Shown: positions 16,691 to 24,996 of the stretch, one piece after another
Numbering within the stretch: position 1 is the first letter of the stretch
Layout: each line of letters begins with the position of its first letter
Assembly (NCBI GenBank): GCA_009697105.1
Contig: SIAQ01000014.1
Location: 1-62,333, forward strand
Source of the DNA: Gemmataceae bacterium
GTDB taxonomy: Bacteria; Planctomycetota; Planctomycetia; Gemmatales; Gemmataceae
Reading direction: 5' to 3'
DNA: 62,333 nt
Position numbers and translations under genes: made by a program
Notes under the pieces: model-generated
Database searches by the model: none
The model's input: only the letters and a program-made list of their open reading frames with translations
What the model was told of the DNA's origin: nothing

Positions 16691-17473
16691 TCAGCCGCCT
16701 CGACCGAACACACCGGGTTGGAACGGGGCTACACCGAACGGGGCGTTGAAGACGCCGGGCTGGTTGAACGGTTGTTGAAACGGATTCTGCTGGAACGGGT
16801 TCGCGAATGGGTTCTGCTGCTGAAACGGATTCGCAAACGGATTCTGCTGCATCGGCGTTGCAAATGGATTTTGCTGAAACTGATTTTGTTGGAACGGATT
16901 CATGAACGGGTTCTGCTGAAACTGGTTTTGTTGGAACGGATTCATGAACGGGTTCTGCTGAAACTGGTTTTGTTGGAACGGATTCATGAACGGGTTCTGC
17001 TGAAACTGGTTCTGTTGGAACGGGTTCATGAACGGGTTCTGCTGAAACTGATTCTGTTGGAACGGGTTCTGCTGAAACTGATTCTGTTGGAACGGGTTTT
17101 GCTGAAACTGGTTCTGTTGGAACGGGTTCATGAACGGGTTCTGTTGCTGAAGGGGGTTCGCCCCGCCTGAGATCGAATTCAGGATGGCACGATTTTGGAA
17201 GAATTCCTGAAAACCTGCTTGATTCTTGCCTTGAATTTCTTGTTGCTTTTGAAGTATTCGGTAGCTATTTGTAGGCGGTTTCAGAGCCGGATTCGCGTTC
17301 GGATCGATCGGATTGTTGGGATTGGGCTGCTGTATCGGTTGCTGAACCGGAGCGTTATTGCCTTTGGTCGTGGTTTTCTTGGGCGGCTGCAATTGGCCGT
17401 GGGCCGGCAGCGCCATAATCGCGCCAATGACAACCGCGGTGAAAACCGAAACAATCGATGTAAATTTGAACAT
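16691..17473 (-). CDS. Exported low-complexity protein with Asn-Pro-Phe / Gln-rich tandem repeats
   Basis: A 260-residue protein. Residues 1-26 (MFKFTSIVSVFTAVVIGAIM, then ALPAHG) form a signal peptide. A Pro/Asn/Gln-rich linker follows. From about residue 105 it consists of imperfect repeats of 10 (NPFQQNQFQQ) and 14 residues (NPFMNPFQQNQFQQ), ending with NPFANPFQQ-type units and a GRGG C-terminus. The composition is almost only N, Q, P, F with a few M, so it is likely disordered or prion-like outside the cytoplasm. Function is unknown; a matrix or adhesive role is a guess. The start at 17473 was chosen because GGAGG lies 7 bases upstream. It has no same-strand partner. Confidence 0.8.
   Translation of the reverse strand: MFKFTSIVSVFTAVVIGAIMALPAHGQLQPPKKTTTKGNNAPVQQPIQQPNPNNPIDPNANPALKPPTNSYRILQKQQEIQGKNQAGFQEFFQNRAILNSISGGANPLQQQNPFMNPFQQNQFQQNPFQQNQFQQNPFQQNQFQQNPFMNPFQQNQFQQNPFMNPFQQNQFQQNPFMNPFQQNQFQQNPFMNPFQQNQFQQNPFATPMQQNPFANPFQQQNPFANPFQQNPFQQPFNQPGVFNAPFGVAPFQPGVFGRGG
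16870..17150. repeat. In-gene tandem repeat, units of 42 and 30 bp
   Basis: Units such as ttctgctgaaactggttttg plus ttggaacggattcatgaacg recur with few changes. Neighbouring 42-bp units are nearly identical, so copy number probably varies by slippage or recombination without breaking the frame. Confidence 0.85.
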
Positions 17474-18056
17474 TGCAGTACCTCCAAACAAGACGAGCCG
17501 GGATTTTCTACATCATCATGAGTTTTGACGCGGTTCGCAATCGAACTTGCGCGAAAACCGAAGCTTTTTTCAAAATACCTTCGGCACTTCAGATTTCTTC
17601 CCTTCCTTCACCGTTCATTGTACCACCGTTCCGCCTTTTTCGATGAAAATTACTCGCCACGTGGCCGAGTACACGACGATTAGCCGCAGCAGCTGGCGAC
17701 AGACGGATTGCCCAGGCAGCAGACCGGGAGGCGTCCGATTATCGCAATGATCTTCCACGTAGATATTTTTCGATATTTGCGAAATGTGAACCGACATACC
17801 GGTCGGCGAAGGCCATGGTTCGGGCCACAAGCGGCACGACGGGCAACAGAATATGAACGCCGCCCACAAATTGTCTGCAATTTCAATGCCGCACGACGCC
17901 CCACGTCGTGAATTCTACGACACGAAGCGTCGCCCCACATTGAATCAAAGCGCCCCCAAGCGTGTCAAAGTTGGCGCATTTCGCAAAACCGGGAGGCGTA
18001 CTTCGTCAACAAAATAGCACGCCAACGCTGAAGGCAAACTCAGGCACGACAGCGAT
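17474..18056. other. Intergenic region without a clear gene
   Basis: Short open frames exist on both strands but none has convincing composition and a ribosome binding site. A degenerate cgcacgacgccccacgtcg / cgacacgaagcgtcgcccca inverted pair at about 17890-17935 resembles the repeat at 24877. The 17474-17600 part probably holds the promoter of the repeat-protein gene. Confidence 0.5.
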
Positions 18057-18182
18057 TTAGTCCTTCTTCTTCGGGCGTGACAGCATCGGCATCACGCGGC
18101 TGACGGTCTTCTTCAGCCGCCGATCCGCCTTCACTTTCATACGGCGTTTCTTCGATGCCTCGGTCCGGGGTCGTCCGTTCAT
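18057..18182 (-). CDS. Small, highly basic 41-residue protein
   Basis: A short reading frame starts at 18182 (reverse strand) with GAGGAG 6 bases upstream, one of the better ribosome binding sites in the window. The product begins MNGRPRTEASKKRRMKVKAD and ends SRPKKKD. Of 41 residues, 16 are Lys or Arg, giving a strongly positive charge. That composition fits a small ribosomal-protein-like or nucleic-acid-binding peptide, but I do not recognise the family. It lies alone, divergent from the ABC transporter genes. Confidence 0.6.
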   Translation of the reverse strand: MNGRPRTEASKKRRMKVKADRRLKKTVSRVMPMLSRPKKKD

Positions 18183-18300
18183 TTTCCGCTCCTCACACCA
18201 TGTTCAAACCACGCAATCCGCGTGGCGGCCCTTTTTGTTTAAAAGTACGAGACTATGATACAAGCTGGCGTGATTCCTGCAAGAGCGCGTCTTGTTCTCG

Positions 18301-18330
18301 TTGGCGCAAACACCTATCATTTTGTTATCT
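18301..18330 (+). promoter_or_regulatory. Possible promoter of the ABC transporter operon
   Basis: TTGGCG (18301-18306) and TTATCT (18325-18330) are spaced by 18 bases, about 85 bases before the ABC ATPase start. Confidence 0.35.
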
Positions 18331-18414
18331 CATTTCGAGACTTGTGAACGATCTCTATCCGTTGTGCGTAGAAGTACAAACGCCACCATGCGACATCACA
18401 CAGGCTGACTTTCC

Positions 18415-19368
18415 ATGATCGACAAAGAAGTGGTCGTCGAAACCCGCAAATTGACCAAAATCTACCGCGATTTCTGGGGCCGCGAGAAGAAGGTCGCCCT
18501 TCGCGCACTCAACCTCCAAGTCAGGCGTGGCGAGATCTTCGGTCTACTCGGTCCGAACGGGTCAGGCAAGACGACGACGATTAAGCTCCTCCTCGGACTG
18601 CTCTTTCCCACCGACGGCGACGCGCTGGTGTTCAATATGCCGTCCGGCGAAGTGCGGAAAAACGAACGCATCGGCTACCTGCCCGAAGAGTCCTACCTGT
18701 ACCGTTTCCTCAACGCCGAGGAGACGCTCGATTTCTACGGGCGATTGTTCAACCTCGATCCAGCTCTGCGCCGCAGCCGAGCGGAAAAGCTGATTGAAAC
18801 GGTCGGCCTCAAGAACGACAAAAAGCGAATCCTAAAGGAATACTCAAAAGGCATGCGTCAGCGTATCGGCCTGGCACAGGCGCTTATCAACGATCCCGAG
18901 TTGGTGATTCTCGACGAACCGACGTCGGGCCTCGATCCGCTTGGCACACGCTGGATGAAGGACTTGATCGTCAAACTGCGTGACGAAGGCAAGACGATCA
19001 TCATGTGCAGCCATCGATTGGAAGATGTGCAGGATATTTGCGACCGCGTTGCGATTCTGAGCGAAGGCGAACTGCGAAAGCTCGACAGCGTCAAAAGCCT
19101 GCTGGAGGATGTGTTCCGCCTCGAACTGCGGGCGACGGGCGTCCAGCTCAACGATGAACTTCGCCGCGATCTTGAGACGATACTGGCGAAGCACGGCGGC
19201 AAGCTGGAGTTCATCGGACATCCGACGACGACGCTTGAAGCACTGTTCTTGCGAATCATCGAAGAGAGCAAGGCGCATCCGGGCCGCCGTTACATGCCGG
19301 AAAAAGCGGCGCCGGCGCCGGTTGCTGCTGAGAAGGTTCCCGAAGAATTGAAAACGCACATCAAATGA
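18415..19368 (+). CDS. ABC transporter ATP-binding protein (ABC-2 export type)
   Basis: A 317-residue ATPase. Visible: Walker [11 protein letters not shown] (near residue 45), Q-loop region [11 protein letters not shown], signature [15 protein letters not shown], Walker [14 protein letters not shown], and the H-loop [12 protein letters not shown]-terminal extension of about 90 residues ends in an Ala/Pro-rich stretch. It drives export together with the giant permease encoded 240 bases downstream, after a MITE-like element. The last codon is followed by TGA, which is also the first three bases of that element. Substrate unknown. Confidence 0.93.
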   Translation: MIDKEVVVETRKLTKIYRDFWGREKKVALRALNLQVRRGEIFGLLGPNGSGKTTTIKLLLGLLFPTDGDALVFNMPSGEVRKNERIGYLPEESYLYRFLNAEETLDFYGRLFNLDPALRRSRAEKLIETVGLKNDKKRILKEYSKGMRQRIGLAQALINDPELVILDEPTSGLDPLGTRWMKDLIVKLRDEGKTIIMCSHRLEDVQDICDRVAILSEGELRKLDSVKSLLEDVFRLELRATGVQLNDELRRDLETILAKHGGKLEFIGHPTTTLEALFLRIIEESKAHPGRRYMPEKAAPAPVAAEKVPEELKTHIK

Positions 19369-19475
19369 AGCCGCCGACAAAACTGGATTTCCGAGGCTGA
19401 AGCGAAAGAGGCAGCCTGAATGCCTCGCTTACGCTTCAGCTTCGGACGGAAATTTGACTTTTGTCGGTGGCGTCA
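19366..19475. mobile_element. MITE-like palindromic element, family B, copy 2
   Basis: This copy shares the arms (tccgaggctgaagcg... and ...cgcttacgcttcagcttcgga) and the ends ccgacaaaa / tttgacttttgtcgg with the copies at 3265 and 55145. The octamer TCAAATGA occurs on both sides (19361-19368 and 19473-19480), consistent with an AATG target duplication and a slightly eroded left end. Its TGA is the stop codon of the upstream ATPase. Confidence 0.75.
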
Positions 19476-19605
19476 AATGAGGCTCGCCAGTGAAATCTCA
19501 GAATCGAAAGCAAGAGCGACAGTTTCATTTTTTCGTCGCTCACGCTCCCGGCTCTAAGAGAAATCTTCATCTGTCAGCAGAGAACTTGTTGGAGGCGAAG
19601 TAACG

Positions 19606-21675
19606 ATGATGTTGTTTGCCAGCTTGTATCTTGAACGCGCGCCGATGCATTGGGCGCAACTGCCGGCGGCGTTTGGTGAGTGGTTGCAAAACGCCGGAGC
19701 GGCGGCAGCGGTGGCGATTGCCCTCGTCTGTATTTCGAGCTTTGCCCAACGCAGTGCTAAAGACTACAACTTCATCCATATCGCCGGCCGCACCGTCGCC
19801 TTCTGGACCTATCTGCTCTACGGCTTCTTCGCCTCCGTCGCCTGTTACGCCGTCATCGTTCTCGCCTGGATTGGCCGATGGATGGGCGTGCCCGGCGTGG
19901 ATGCCTTACTGCCTCGCCTCAATGCCACCATGCCGAGCACCATCGGCGACCTGATCTTGACGATTGCCGGCGCGATCGCCCTCACCGTCGCGCTCACGCC
20001 AGTGTTGATGGATATCGTGTCGCGATTGAGCTTCGGCCGCATTTGGGCTCTGGCCCTGCTGAGTTGGAAGGAAGCGATTCGTGGCCGCGTCATCTGGGTC
20101 TTCGGCGCGATGGCGTTGATCTTCCTGTTTGCCCATTGGTTCGTCCCCTACAAGGCCGAGGACCAACTGCGCAACTACGTTCGCGTCGTGTTCTGGTCGA
20201 TGACACCGCTCTTCTTGGTCCTGGCCGCCTTGCTCGGCGCATTCAGTATCCCGAACGACGTGAAGAACAATTCGATACACACTGTCGTGACGAAGCCAGT
20301 CGAGCCGTTTGAGATCGTTCTAGGCCGCTTCCTCGGCTTCGGCAGCTTGCTCACCGTCGGCTTGTTTGTCGTGTCGTCGCTCAGCCTCCTCTATGTCGTT
20401 CGCGGCGTAACGGATGAGGCGGCACAGGAAAGCTTCACGGCACGCATTCCCATCTATGGAAAGCTGCATTTTGTCGGCACGAAAGCAGCCCAAAAGGGCG
20501 ATTCCGTTGGCCGCGAGTGGAGCTACCGAAGCTATATCACGGGTCCAAGTCATAACACGTCGGACAAGTTCCGCCAATTCGCGGTTTGGGATTTCGCCGC
20601 CTTTCCCGAAGATCTCGCCAACCGGATCGAGGAGGTTCTGTTCGAGTTCTCGTTCGATATCTTCCGCCTCTCCAAGGGCGACGCCAAGGAAGAAGGCAGG
20701 GGCATCCGCGTAACTTTTGCATTCGTGGATCCACGGGTTTTCAGAAGCCCTGATGCCAATTTCCAATCAATCGAGTTGAGAGAACTTGTGAAGAAGATGG
20801 AAGAAGAACGGTCCAAAGAATTTGAACCTATCCGCGCTCGTTTTGAAAAGGCCAAGCAAGGCCGGAGCAAAGAGGAAGTCGGGGAATTGACCGCCCAGAG
20901 AAGAGCGGACGAAGAAAAGGTTCGCGAAAAGTATCGCAACCTCTATCGCATTCATCAGGAAACCGGCATCGAAGTTATCGATTATCACACCCAGCAAGTG
21001 CTTGTACCGCCGTCAGCATTCAAGGCATTCCTGATCGACCACGACAAGCGCGTGACGCAAGGCGAGAACGCCCTGCCGATGCTGCGTGTCTTCGTCAGTG
21101 TCGACAAGACGCAGCAATCGCAAATGCTCGGCGTCGCCCAAGCAGACTTTTACATGGTTCCGCACGTGATGCCGTTCTGGCAAAATTTTCTCAAGGGCAC
21201 GATCGGCATGTGGTGCACGCACATGCTCGTGCTGGCGATCGCTCTGGCGATGAGCACGTATTTCAGCAGCGTGATTAGTTTCATCGCGACGATTTTCCTC
21301 TACTTGTGCGGCATGTCTCTGGATTATATGCGTGAAATCGCCGAGGGCAGGCTCGACGGCGGCGGCCCCGCCGAGTCCGCTATTCGCATTACCAAAGGCC
21401 TTCCCGTGGCGGCACGCTTCGACGAAGCGACGCCGATGAACACCGTAATCAAAACGCTCGACCAACTCTTCAGTTGGTGGATTGGCCGAATCATCAGCAT
21501 GTTCCCCGATGTCGGCCGTCACGACTTGCATCTTTACGTCGCCAACGGCTTCGACATCGGTTGGATCGACGTGCTGCTCGTGGACAACCTCCTGCCTTTG
21601 GGCGGTTACCTGCTGCCCTGGGCGGTATTGGCGTACTATCTCATGAAAATGCGTGAAACCGCAAACCCAACGTGA
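19606..21675 (+). CDS. Large ABC-2-type permease with a long extracytoplasmic domain
   Basis: A 689-residue membrane protein. About six hydrophobic helices occupy the first 270 residues (VAFWTYLLYGFFASVACYAV; WVFGAMALIFLFAHWFV; MTPLFLVLAALLGAF). A hydrophilic region of about 250 residues follows, including a charged helical stretch (KKMEEERSKEFEPIRARFEK). More helices come from residue 535 onward, including GTIGMWCTHMLVLAIALAMS. NNSIHTVVTKPVEPFEIVLG is the typical ABC-2 'KP' segment after the second membrane block. It probably works with the upstream ATPase. GGAGG precedes the ATG pair. It is downstream of a MITE-like element that could affect expression. Confidence 0.82.
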   Translation: MMLFASLYLERAPMHWAQLPAAFGEWLQNAGAAAAVAIALVCISSFAQRSAKDYNFIHIAGRTVAFWTYLLYGFFASVACYAVIVLAWIGRWMGVPGVDALLPRLNATMPSTIGDLILTIAGAIALTVALTPVLMDIVSRLSFGRIWALALLSWKEAIRGRVIWVFGAMALIFLFAHWFVPYKAEDQLRNYVRVVFWSMTPLFLVLAALLGAFSIPNDVKNNSIHTVVTKPVEPFEIVLGRFLGFGSLLTVGLFVVSSLSLLYVVRGVTDEAAQESFTARIPIYGKLHFVGTKAAQKGDSVGREWSYRSYITGPSHNTSDKFRQFAVWDFAAFPEDLANRIEEVLFEFSFDIFRLSKGDAKEEGRGIRVTFAFVDPRVFRSPDANFQSIELRELVKKMEEERSKEFEPIRARFEKAKQGRSKEEVGELTAQRRADEEKVREKYRNLYRIHQETGIEVIDYHTQQVLVPPSAFKAFLIDHDKRVTQGENALPMLRVFVSVDKTQQSQMLGVAQADFYMVPHVMPFWQNFLKGTIGMWCTHMLVLAIALAMSTYFSSVISFIATIFLYLCGMSLDYMREIAEGRLDGGGPAESAIRITKGLPVAARFDEATPMNTVIKTLDQLFSWWIGRIISMFPDVGRHDLHLYVANGFDIGWIDVLLVDNLLPLGGYLLPWAVLAYYLMKMRETANPT

Positions 21676-21676
21676 T

Positions 21677-21757
21677 TGTTTAGCCGCTCGCCTTTGGCGA
21701 GCGCGCTTGGGTGTGTGCATTTATCGAACGCGCTCGCCAAAGGCGAGCGGCTAAACA
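21677..21757. repeat. Inverted repeat with TGTTTAGCCGCTCGCC arms
   Basis: tgtttagccgctcgcctttggcgagcgcg is the exact reverse complement of cgcgctcgccaaaggcgagcggctaaaca, with a loop of 23 bases. Each arm is also self-complementary (gctcgcctttggcgagc), so two folds are possible. Confidence 0.85.
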
Positions 21758-21780
21758 GTTCCTTCGCCGGAGAGTGACGA

Positions 21781-23913
21781 ATGGCTATTCCAATCCTGCA
21801 ACAGGTTCGACAACGCAAGATGATCTATTTCGGCGCCATCGTGGCGCTGTTTACGCTCTCGCTGATGCATCGCGAATTCATCGTGAAGCCGCAAGCGCTC
21901 TATCTCCAGTTGCGTGAGACCGCACGCGGCGAGGTTGAGTTGACCAGCTCCGCCGTACGACTGCTCTTGACCGGATCGCGTGGCCTGGCCGTCACGGTGC
22001 TCTGGTACAACGCGATGGATAAGCAGAAGAAAAACGAATGGCATGAACTGGAATTGATCGTGAAATCGATCACCAAGCTGCAGCCGTATTTCATTACGCC
22101 CTGGCTTTACCAGAGTTGGAACATCGCCTTCAATGTTGCCGTCGAAAGCGATCAACCGCGTGACAAATATTACTACGTCAGCCGCGGCCTGGAGCTTCTC
22201 GCCGAAGGGGAGCGCCGCAATCGCGGCACGCGCGACGATTTTGTCAAAGAGGCCGACGATCGCGCGACCTATCCAGGCAACCCGGAACTGCGCCATTTCA
22301 TGGGATTCACCTACCAACTAAAAATCGGTACCAGCGACGAACGACTTACCATGCGCTGCTTGCTGGAAATGAGCTGCATCGATCCGATCGAACGCAGACC
22401 CGAACGCTTCTGGCTGGCAAGCGATCCTGGCAAAGTCAACATGGAAGAACTGGCCAAGTTCACAGCGAAATACCCACGGCTGATGCGTCGCCTGAACGAA
22501 GGGCTACGCTACGAAAACCCGGATCAGATCGTTCGATTTCTGGAACGTAACCAAAAAATCCCGCATCGATTTCAAGATGTCGCCAAGGAGCAGCTAGCTA
22601 CGGCCGGGCGGTCCGAACTCAAGAAACCGCAGGAGCAGTTCCCAATCTTCCCGCCGCCGAATGAGCCGGGTTGGCCCAATCCGCTTGAGACTTCGCTATC
22701 CACTGAGGAACACGTCGATGTGTTTCTTGTGGCGAAAACGTGGTACGAATTTGCCCAGAAGCCGCTACCCCCGCCGCCGCGAAATCCTGGCCCCTACGTG
22801 GTTGATTACGATAAGCGAAAATACCGTCTGCCCAAGGGTATGATGGCACAGATTTTCCGCCAGTACCCCGCGCGTGGGCAGGTTTATATCGCCGAGACGC
22901 TTGAACAAGAGGGATTCTTCGATAGCGACGGCTGGGCTGTCAAGGATTGGCTCGAAAGCGCGAGCGACACCAAAGCAGTCGGCAGAGAGGCGAAGTACCA
23001 CTCGATGCGCGCGTGGGCCAAAAGCTACGACCTCTATCGCAAGTACGGCATCGCGAACGGACTCTACATTCCGCCCGACGAAATGATAAAGCTGGAAGCG
23101 CAAGCCGAGGTATTTCGCAAGGCGAGAAAAATCCCGGCAGGGCAACTGCCTCAGGTTCGCGCGGGCGATCGGCAGGGCGAACTCGGGATTGGCCTCGAGG
23201 CGCATCTGAAACTGTATTACAACAGCACCTACCGCGGGGTAACGAATTTCGATACGTTCCTGTATCAATCCGAAGGCGAAAGCGATCTGCTCATCCTTGC
23301 CGCTCGCAAATCGCTGTTCAACGCCGAGCAGCGCAAACGCAGAGGAGCGAGCGAGCGCATGCTGGAGCTTTATGAAGAGGGCTGGCGATACTACACGCTG
23401 GGCTGCTTGAAGTATCCGCAATTTGCACAGGTTGGCAGCATGCAAGAGGACATTTACGAGGTCTATCAAAAATACCTCAATGAATCCCAATTAATCCATC
23501 GCGAGTTGTTTCAGAAGTCCGCCCTCGCTGCGGTGAAATACTCGCTCTTTCCACCCCTGAACTGGGCGGACGCCCTCGCGGTTTATGGCACGATCGCCAA
23601 GGTTGAGAAAACGGAGCAACTCGTCAAGAGAATCGTGCCGATCAAACATGTGACCGGACCGCTCGACACGATCTGCTATTACGATGGCCCGCTGACCAAG
23701 GAACTGAAGGAAAAGGTGCTTCTGTCATGGACCGCGGGGCTGGGCACATCGCCGATGAACGGTGTCGTCGGCCGCATTCCGTTCCCAAACATCGAGTATC
23801 TGTTGTTGACAAAAACCGGTACGCCCGACAACGAGCTACCGACCCACTGGCGCTGGCTGATCGTTCCCGACACAAGACGCATCGTCGCGAATCGCCTGGG
23901 CCTGGACCGCTGA
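21781..23913 (+). CDS. Membrane-anchored planctomycete protein of unknown function
   Basis: A 710-residue protein. A single N-terminal transmembrane helix (MIYFGAIVALFTLSL, residues 14-28) follows a short basic segment. The rest is soluble, rich in Tyr, Trp, Arg and Glu, with TPR-like helical stretches (ITKLQPYFITPWLYQSWNIA; LKYPQFAQVGSMQEDIYEVY). I recognise no catalytic motif. It lies 105 bases after the giant permease on the same strand and 19 bases before GDP-L-fucose synthase, so it may belong to the same export unit, for instance as a periplasmic scaffold. GGAG lies just before the ATG. Confidence 0.75.
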   Translation: MAIPILQQVRQRKMIYFGAIVALFTLSLMHREFIVKPQALYLQLRETARGEVELTSSAVRLLLTGSRGLAVTVLWYNAMDKQKKNEWHELELIVKSITKLQPYFITPWLYQSWNIAFNVAVESDQPRDKYYYVSRGLELLAEGERRNRGTRDDFVKEADDRATYPGNPELRHFMGFTYQLKIGTSDERLTMRCLLEMSCIDPIERRPERFWLASDPGKVNMEELAKFTAKYPRLMRRLNEGLRYENPDQIVRFLERNQKIPHRFQDVAKEQLATAGRSELKKPQEQFPIFPPPNEPGWPNPLETSLSTEEHVDVFLVAKTWYEFAQKPLPPPPRNPGPYVVDYDKRKYRLPKGMMAQIFRQYPARGQVYIAETLEQEGFFDSDGWAVKDWLESASDTKAVGREAKYHSMRAWAKSYDLYRKYGIANGLYIPPDEMIKLEAQAEVFRKARKIPAGQLPQVRAGDRQGELGIGLEAHLKLYYNSTYRGVTNFDTFLYQSEGESDLLILAARKSLFNAEQRKRRGASERMLELYEEGWRYYTLGCLKYPQFAQVGSMQEDIYEVYQKYLNESQLIHRELFQKSALAAVKYSLFPPLNWADALAVYGTIAKVEKTEQLVKRIVPIKHVTGPLDTICYYDGPLTKELKEKVLLSWTAGLGTSPMNGVVGRIPFPNIEYLLLTKTGTPDNELPTHWRWLIVPDTRRIVANRLGLDR

Positions 23914-23931
23914 TGCACTGGGAGCAGCGGA

Positions 23932-24873
23932 ATGAGCACGGCGACAACGTATGTGGCAGGCCATTGCGGTCTCGTCGGCGCCGCGATGGTTCGCTGTCTC
24001 GCCAAGGACGCAACGCGCCGCCTAATCGTGCGAACCCGCACGGAACTCGATCTGCGCGATCCAGCATCGGTCGAGAGATTCTTTGCCGAGCATCGTCCTG
24101 TTGACGTAATCCTTGCGGCGGCGAAAGTCGGCGGTATCCACGCCAATGTTCGGTATCCTGTCGAATTCCTGCTTGAAAATCTCAATATTCAGAACAACGT
24201 CCTGTCGGCTTCCCATCGGCATGGCGTGCGAAAACTGCTCTTCCTCGGCAGCTCGTGCATCTATCCGCGTCTGTCGCCGCAGCCGATTCGCGAGGACTCA
24301 TTTCTCGACGGCAAACTCGAACCGACCAACGAACCATACGCCATAGCCAAGATCGCCGGCATCACGCTTGCACGCGCTTACCGCAAACAACATGACTGCA
24401 ACTTCGTCGCCGTGATGCCGACGAATCTCTATGGCCCGTTCGATAATTTCGCGTGGGATTCCTCGCATGTCGTGCCTGCACTCATTCGCAAATTCTGCGA
24501 AGCCAAGGACGCCGGCCTGGATCGCATCACGCTTTGGGGCACGGGAGCCGCGCGGCGAGAATTCCTGCACGCCGACGACCTCGCCGAAGCGTGCAAGATT
24601 GTGATGGAACGCCACGACTCTGCCGATCTCATCAATATCGGTTGCGGCACGGATATCACGATCCGTGAGTTGGCGGAACTTGTCGCCGACCTCGTCGGCT
24701 GGGACGGCAAAATCTGCTGGGACACAACGCAACCCGACGGCATGCCACGTAAATTGCTTGACATCTCACGCATTATCGCGCTCGGCTGGCGAACACGCAT
24801 CAATTTGCGGGACGGGCTTCGTGATACGATCGCTTGGTTCCAGCAACACCGCGCGACCTGGCATCGCATGTGA
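23932..24873 (+). CDS. fcl: GDP-L-fucose synthase
   Basis: Epimerises and reduces GDP-4-keto-6-deoxymannose to GDP-L-fucose for surface polysaccharides. The 313-residue SDR protein has the NADPH-binding GHCGLVGAAMV, AAKVGGIHAN, the catalytic Ser and Cys in LGSSCIYPR, YAIAKIAG (Tyr-xxx-Lys), and a His in DSSHVVPALIRKF. Length fits the family. GGAG lies 7 bases before the ATG. No GDP-mannose dehydratase (gmd) gene is nearby, so the pathway must be completed elsewhere. Confidence 0.95.
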   Translation: MSTATTYVAGHCGLVGAAMVRCLAKDATRRLIVRTRTELDLRDPASVERFFAEHRPVDVILAAAKVGGIHANVRYPVEFLLENLNIQNNVLSASHRHGVRKLLFLGSSCIYPRLSPQPIREDSFLDGKLEPTNEPYAIAKIAGITLARAYRKQHDCNFVAVMPTNLYGPFDNFAWDSSHVVPALIRKFCEAKDAGLDRITLWGTGAARREFLHADDLAEACKIVMERHDSADLINIGCGTDITIRELAELVADLVGWDGKICWDTTQPDGMPRKLLDISRIIALGWRTRINLRDGLRDTIAWFQQHRATWHRM

Positions 24874-24876
24874 TTC

Positions 24877-24936
24877 TTAATGTAGCACGACGCTCCGCGT
24901 CGTAGGTCTACGACGCGGAGCGTCGTGCTACATTAA
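24877..24936. repeat. Perfect inverted repeat, family F (TAGCACGACGCTCCGCGTCG)
   Basis: ttaatgtagcacgacgctcc plus gcgtcgta pairs with tacgacgcgg plus agcgtcgtgctacattaa around a 4-base loop. The arms are 28 bases, among the most perfect in the window. It follows the fcl stop codon and may act as a terminator. Confidence 0.9.
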
Positions 24937-24996
24937 ATCCATTGCTTGCGTTTAGCATTGCCCATATCGTGATGGGAACAACATTGGAGGTTGACG

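Noticed and set aside
16870..17150. Regular 42-bp repeats considered as a CRISPR array
   Set aside because: The repeats are contiguous with no variable spacers and lie in frame inside a coding gene.
17615..17940. Overlapping minus-strand open frames of 84-86 codons in the gap before the 41-aa gene
   Set aside because: They overlap each other in different frames, have no good ribosome binding site, and their Cys/Arg-rich composition matches random GC-rich sequence.
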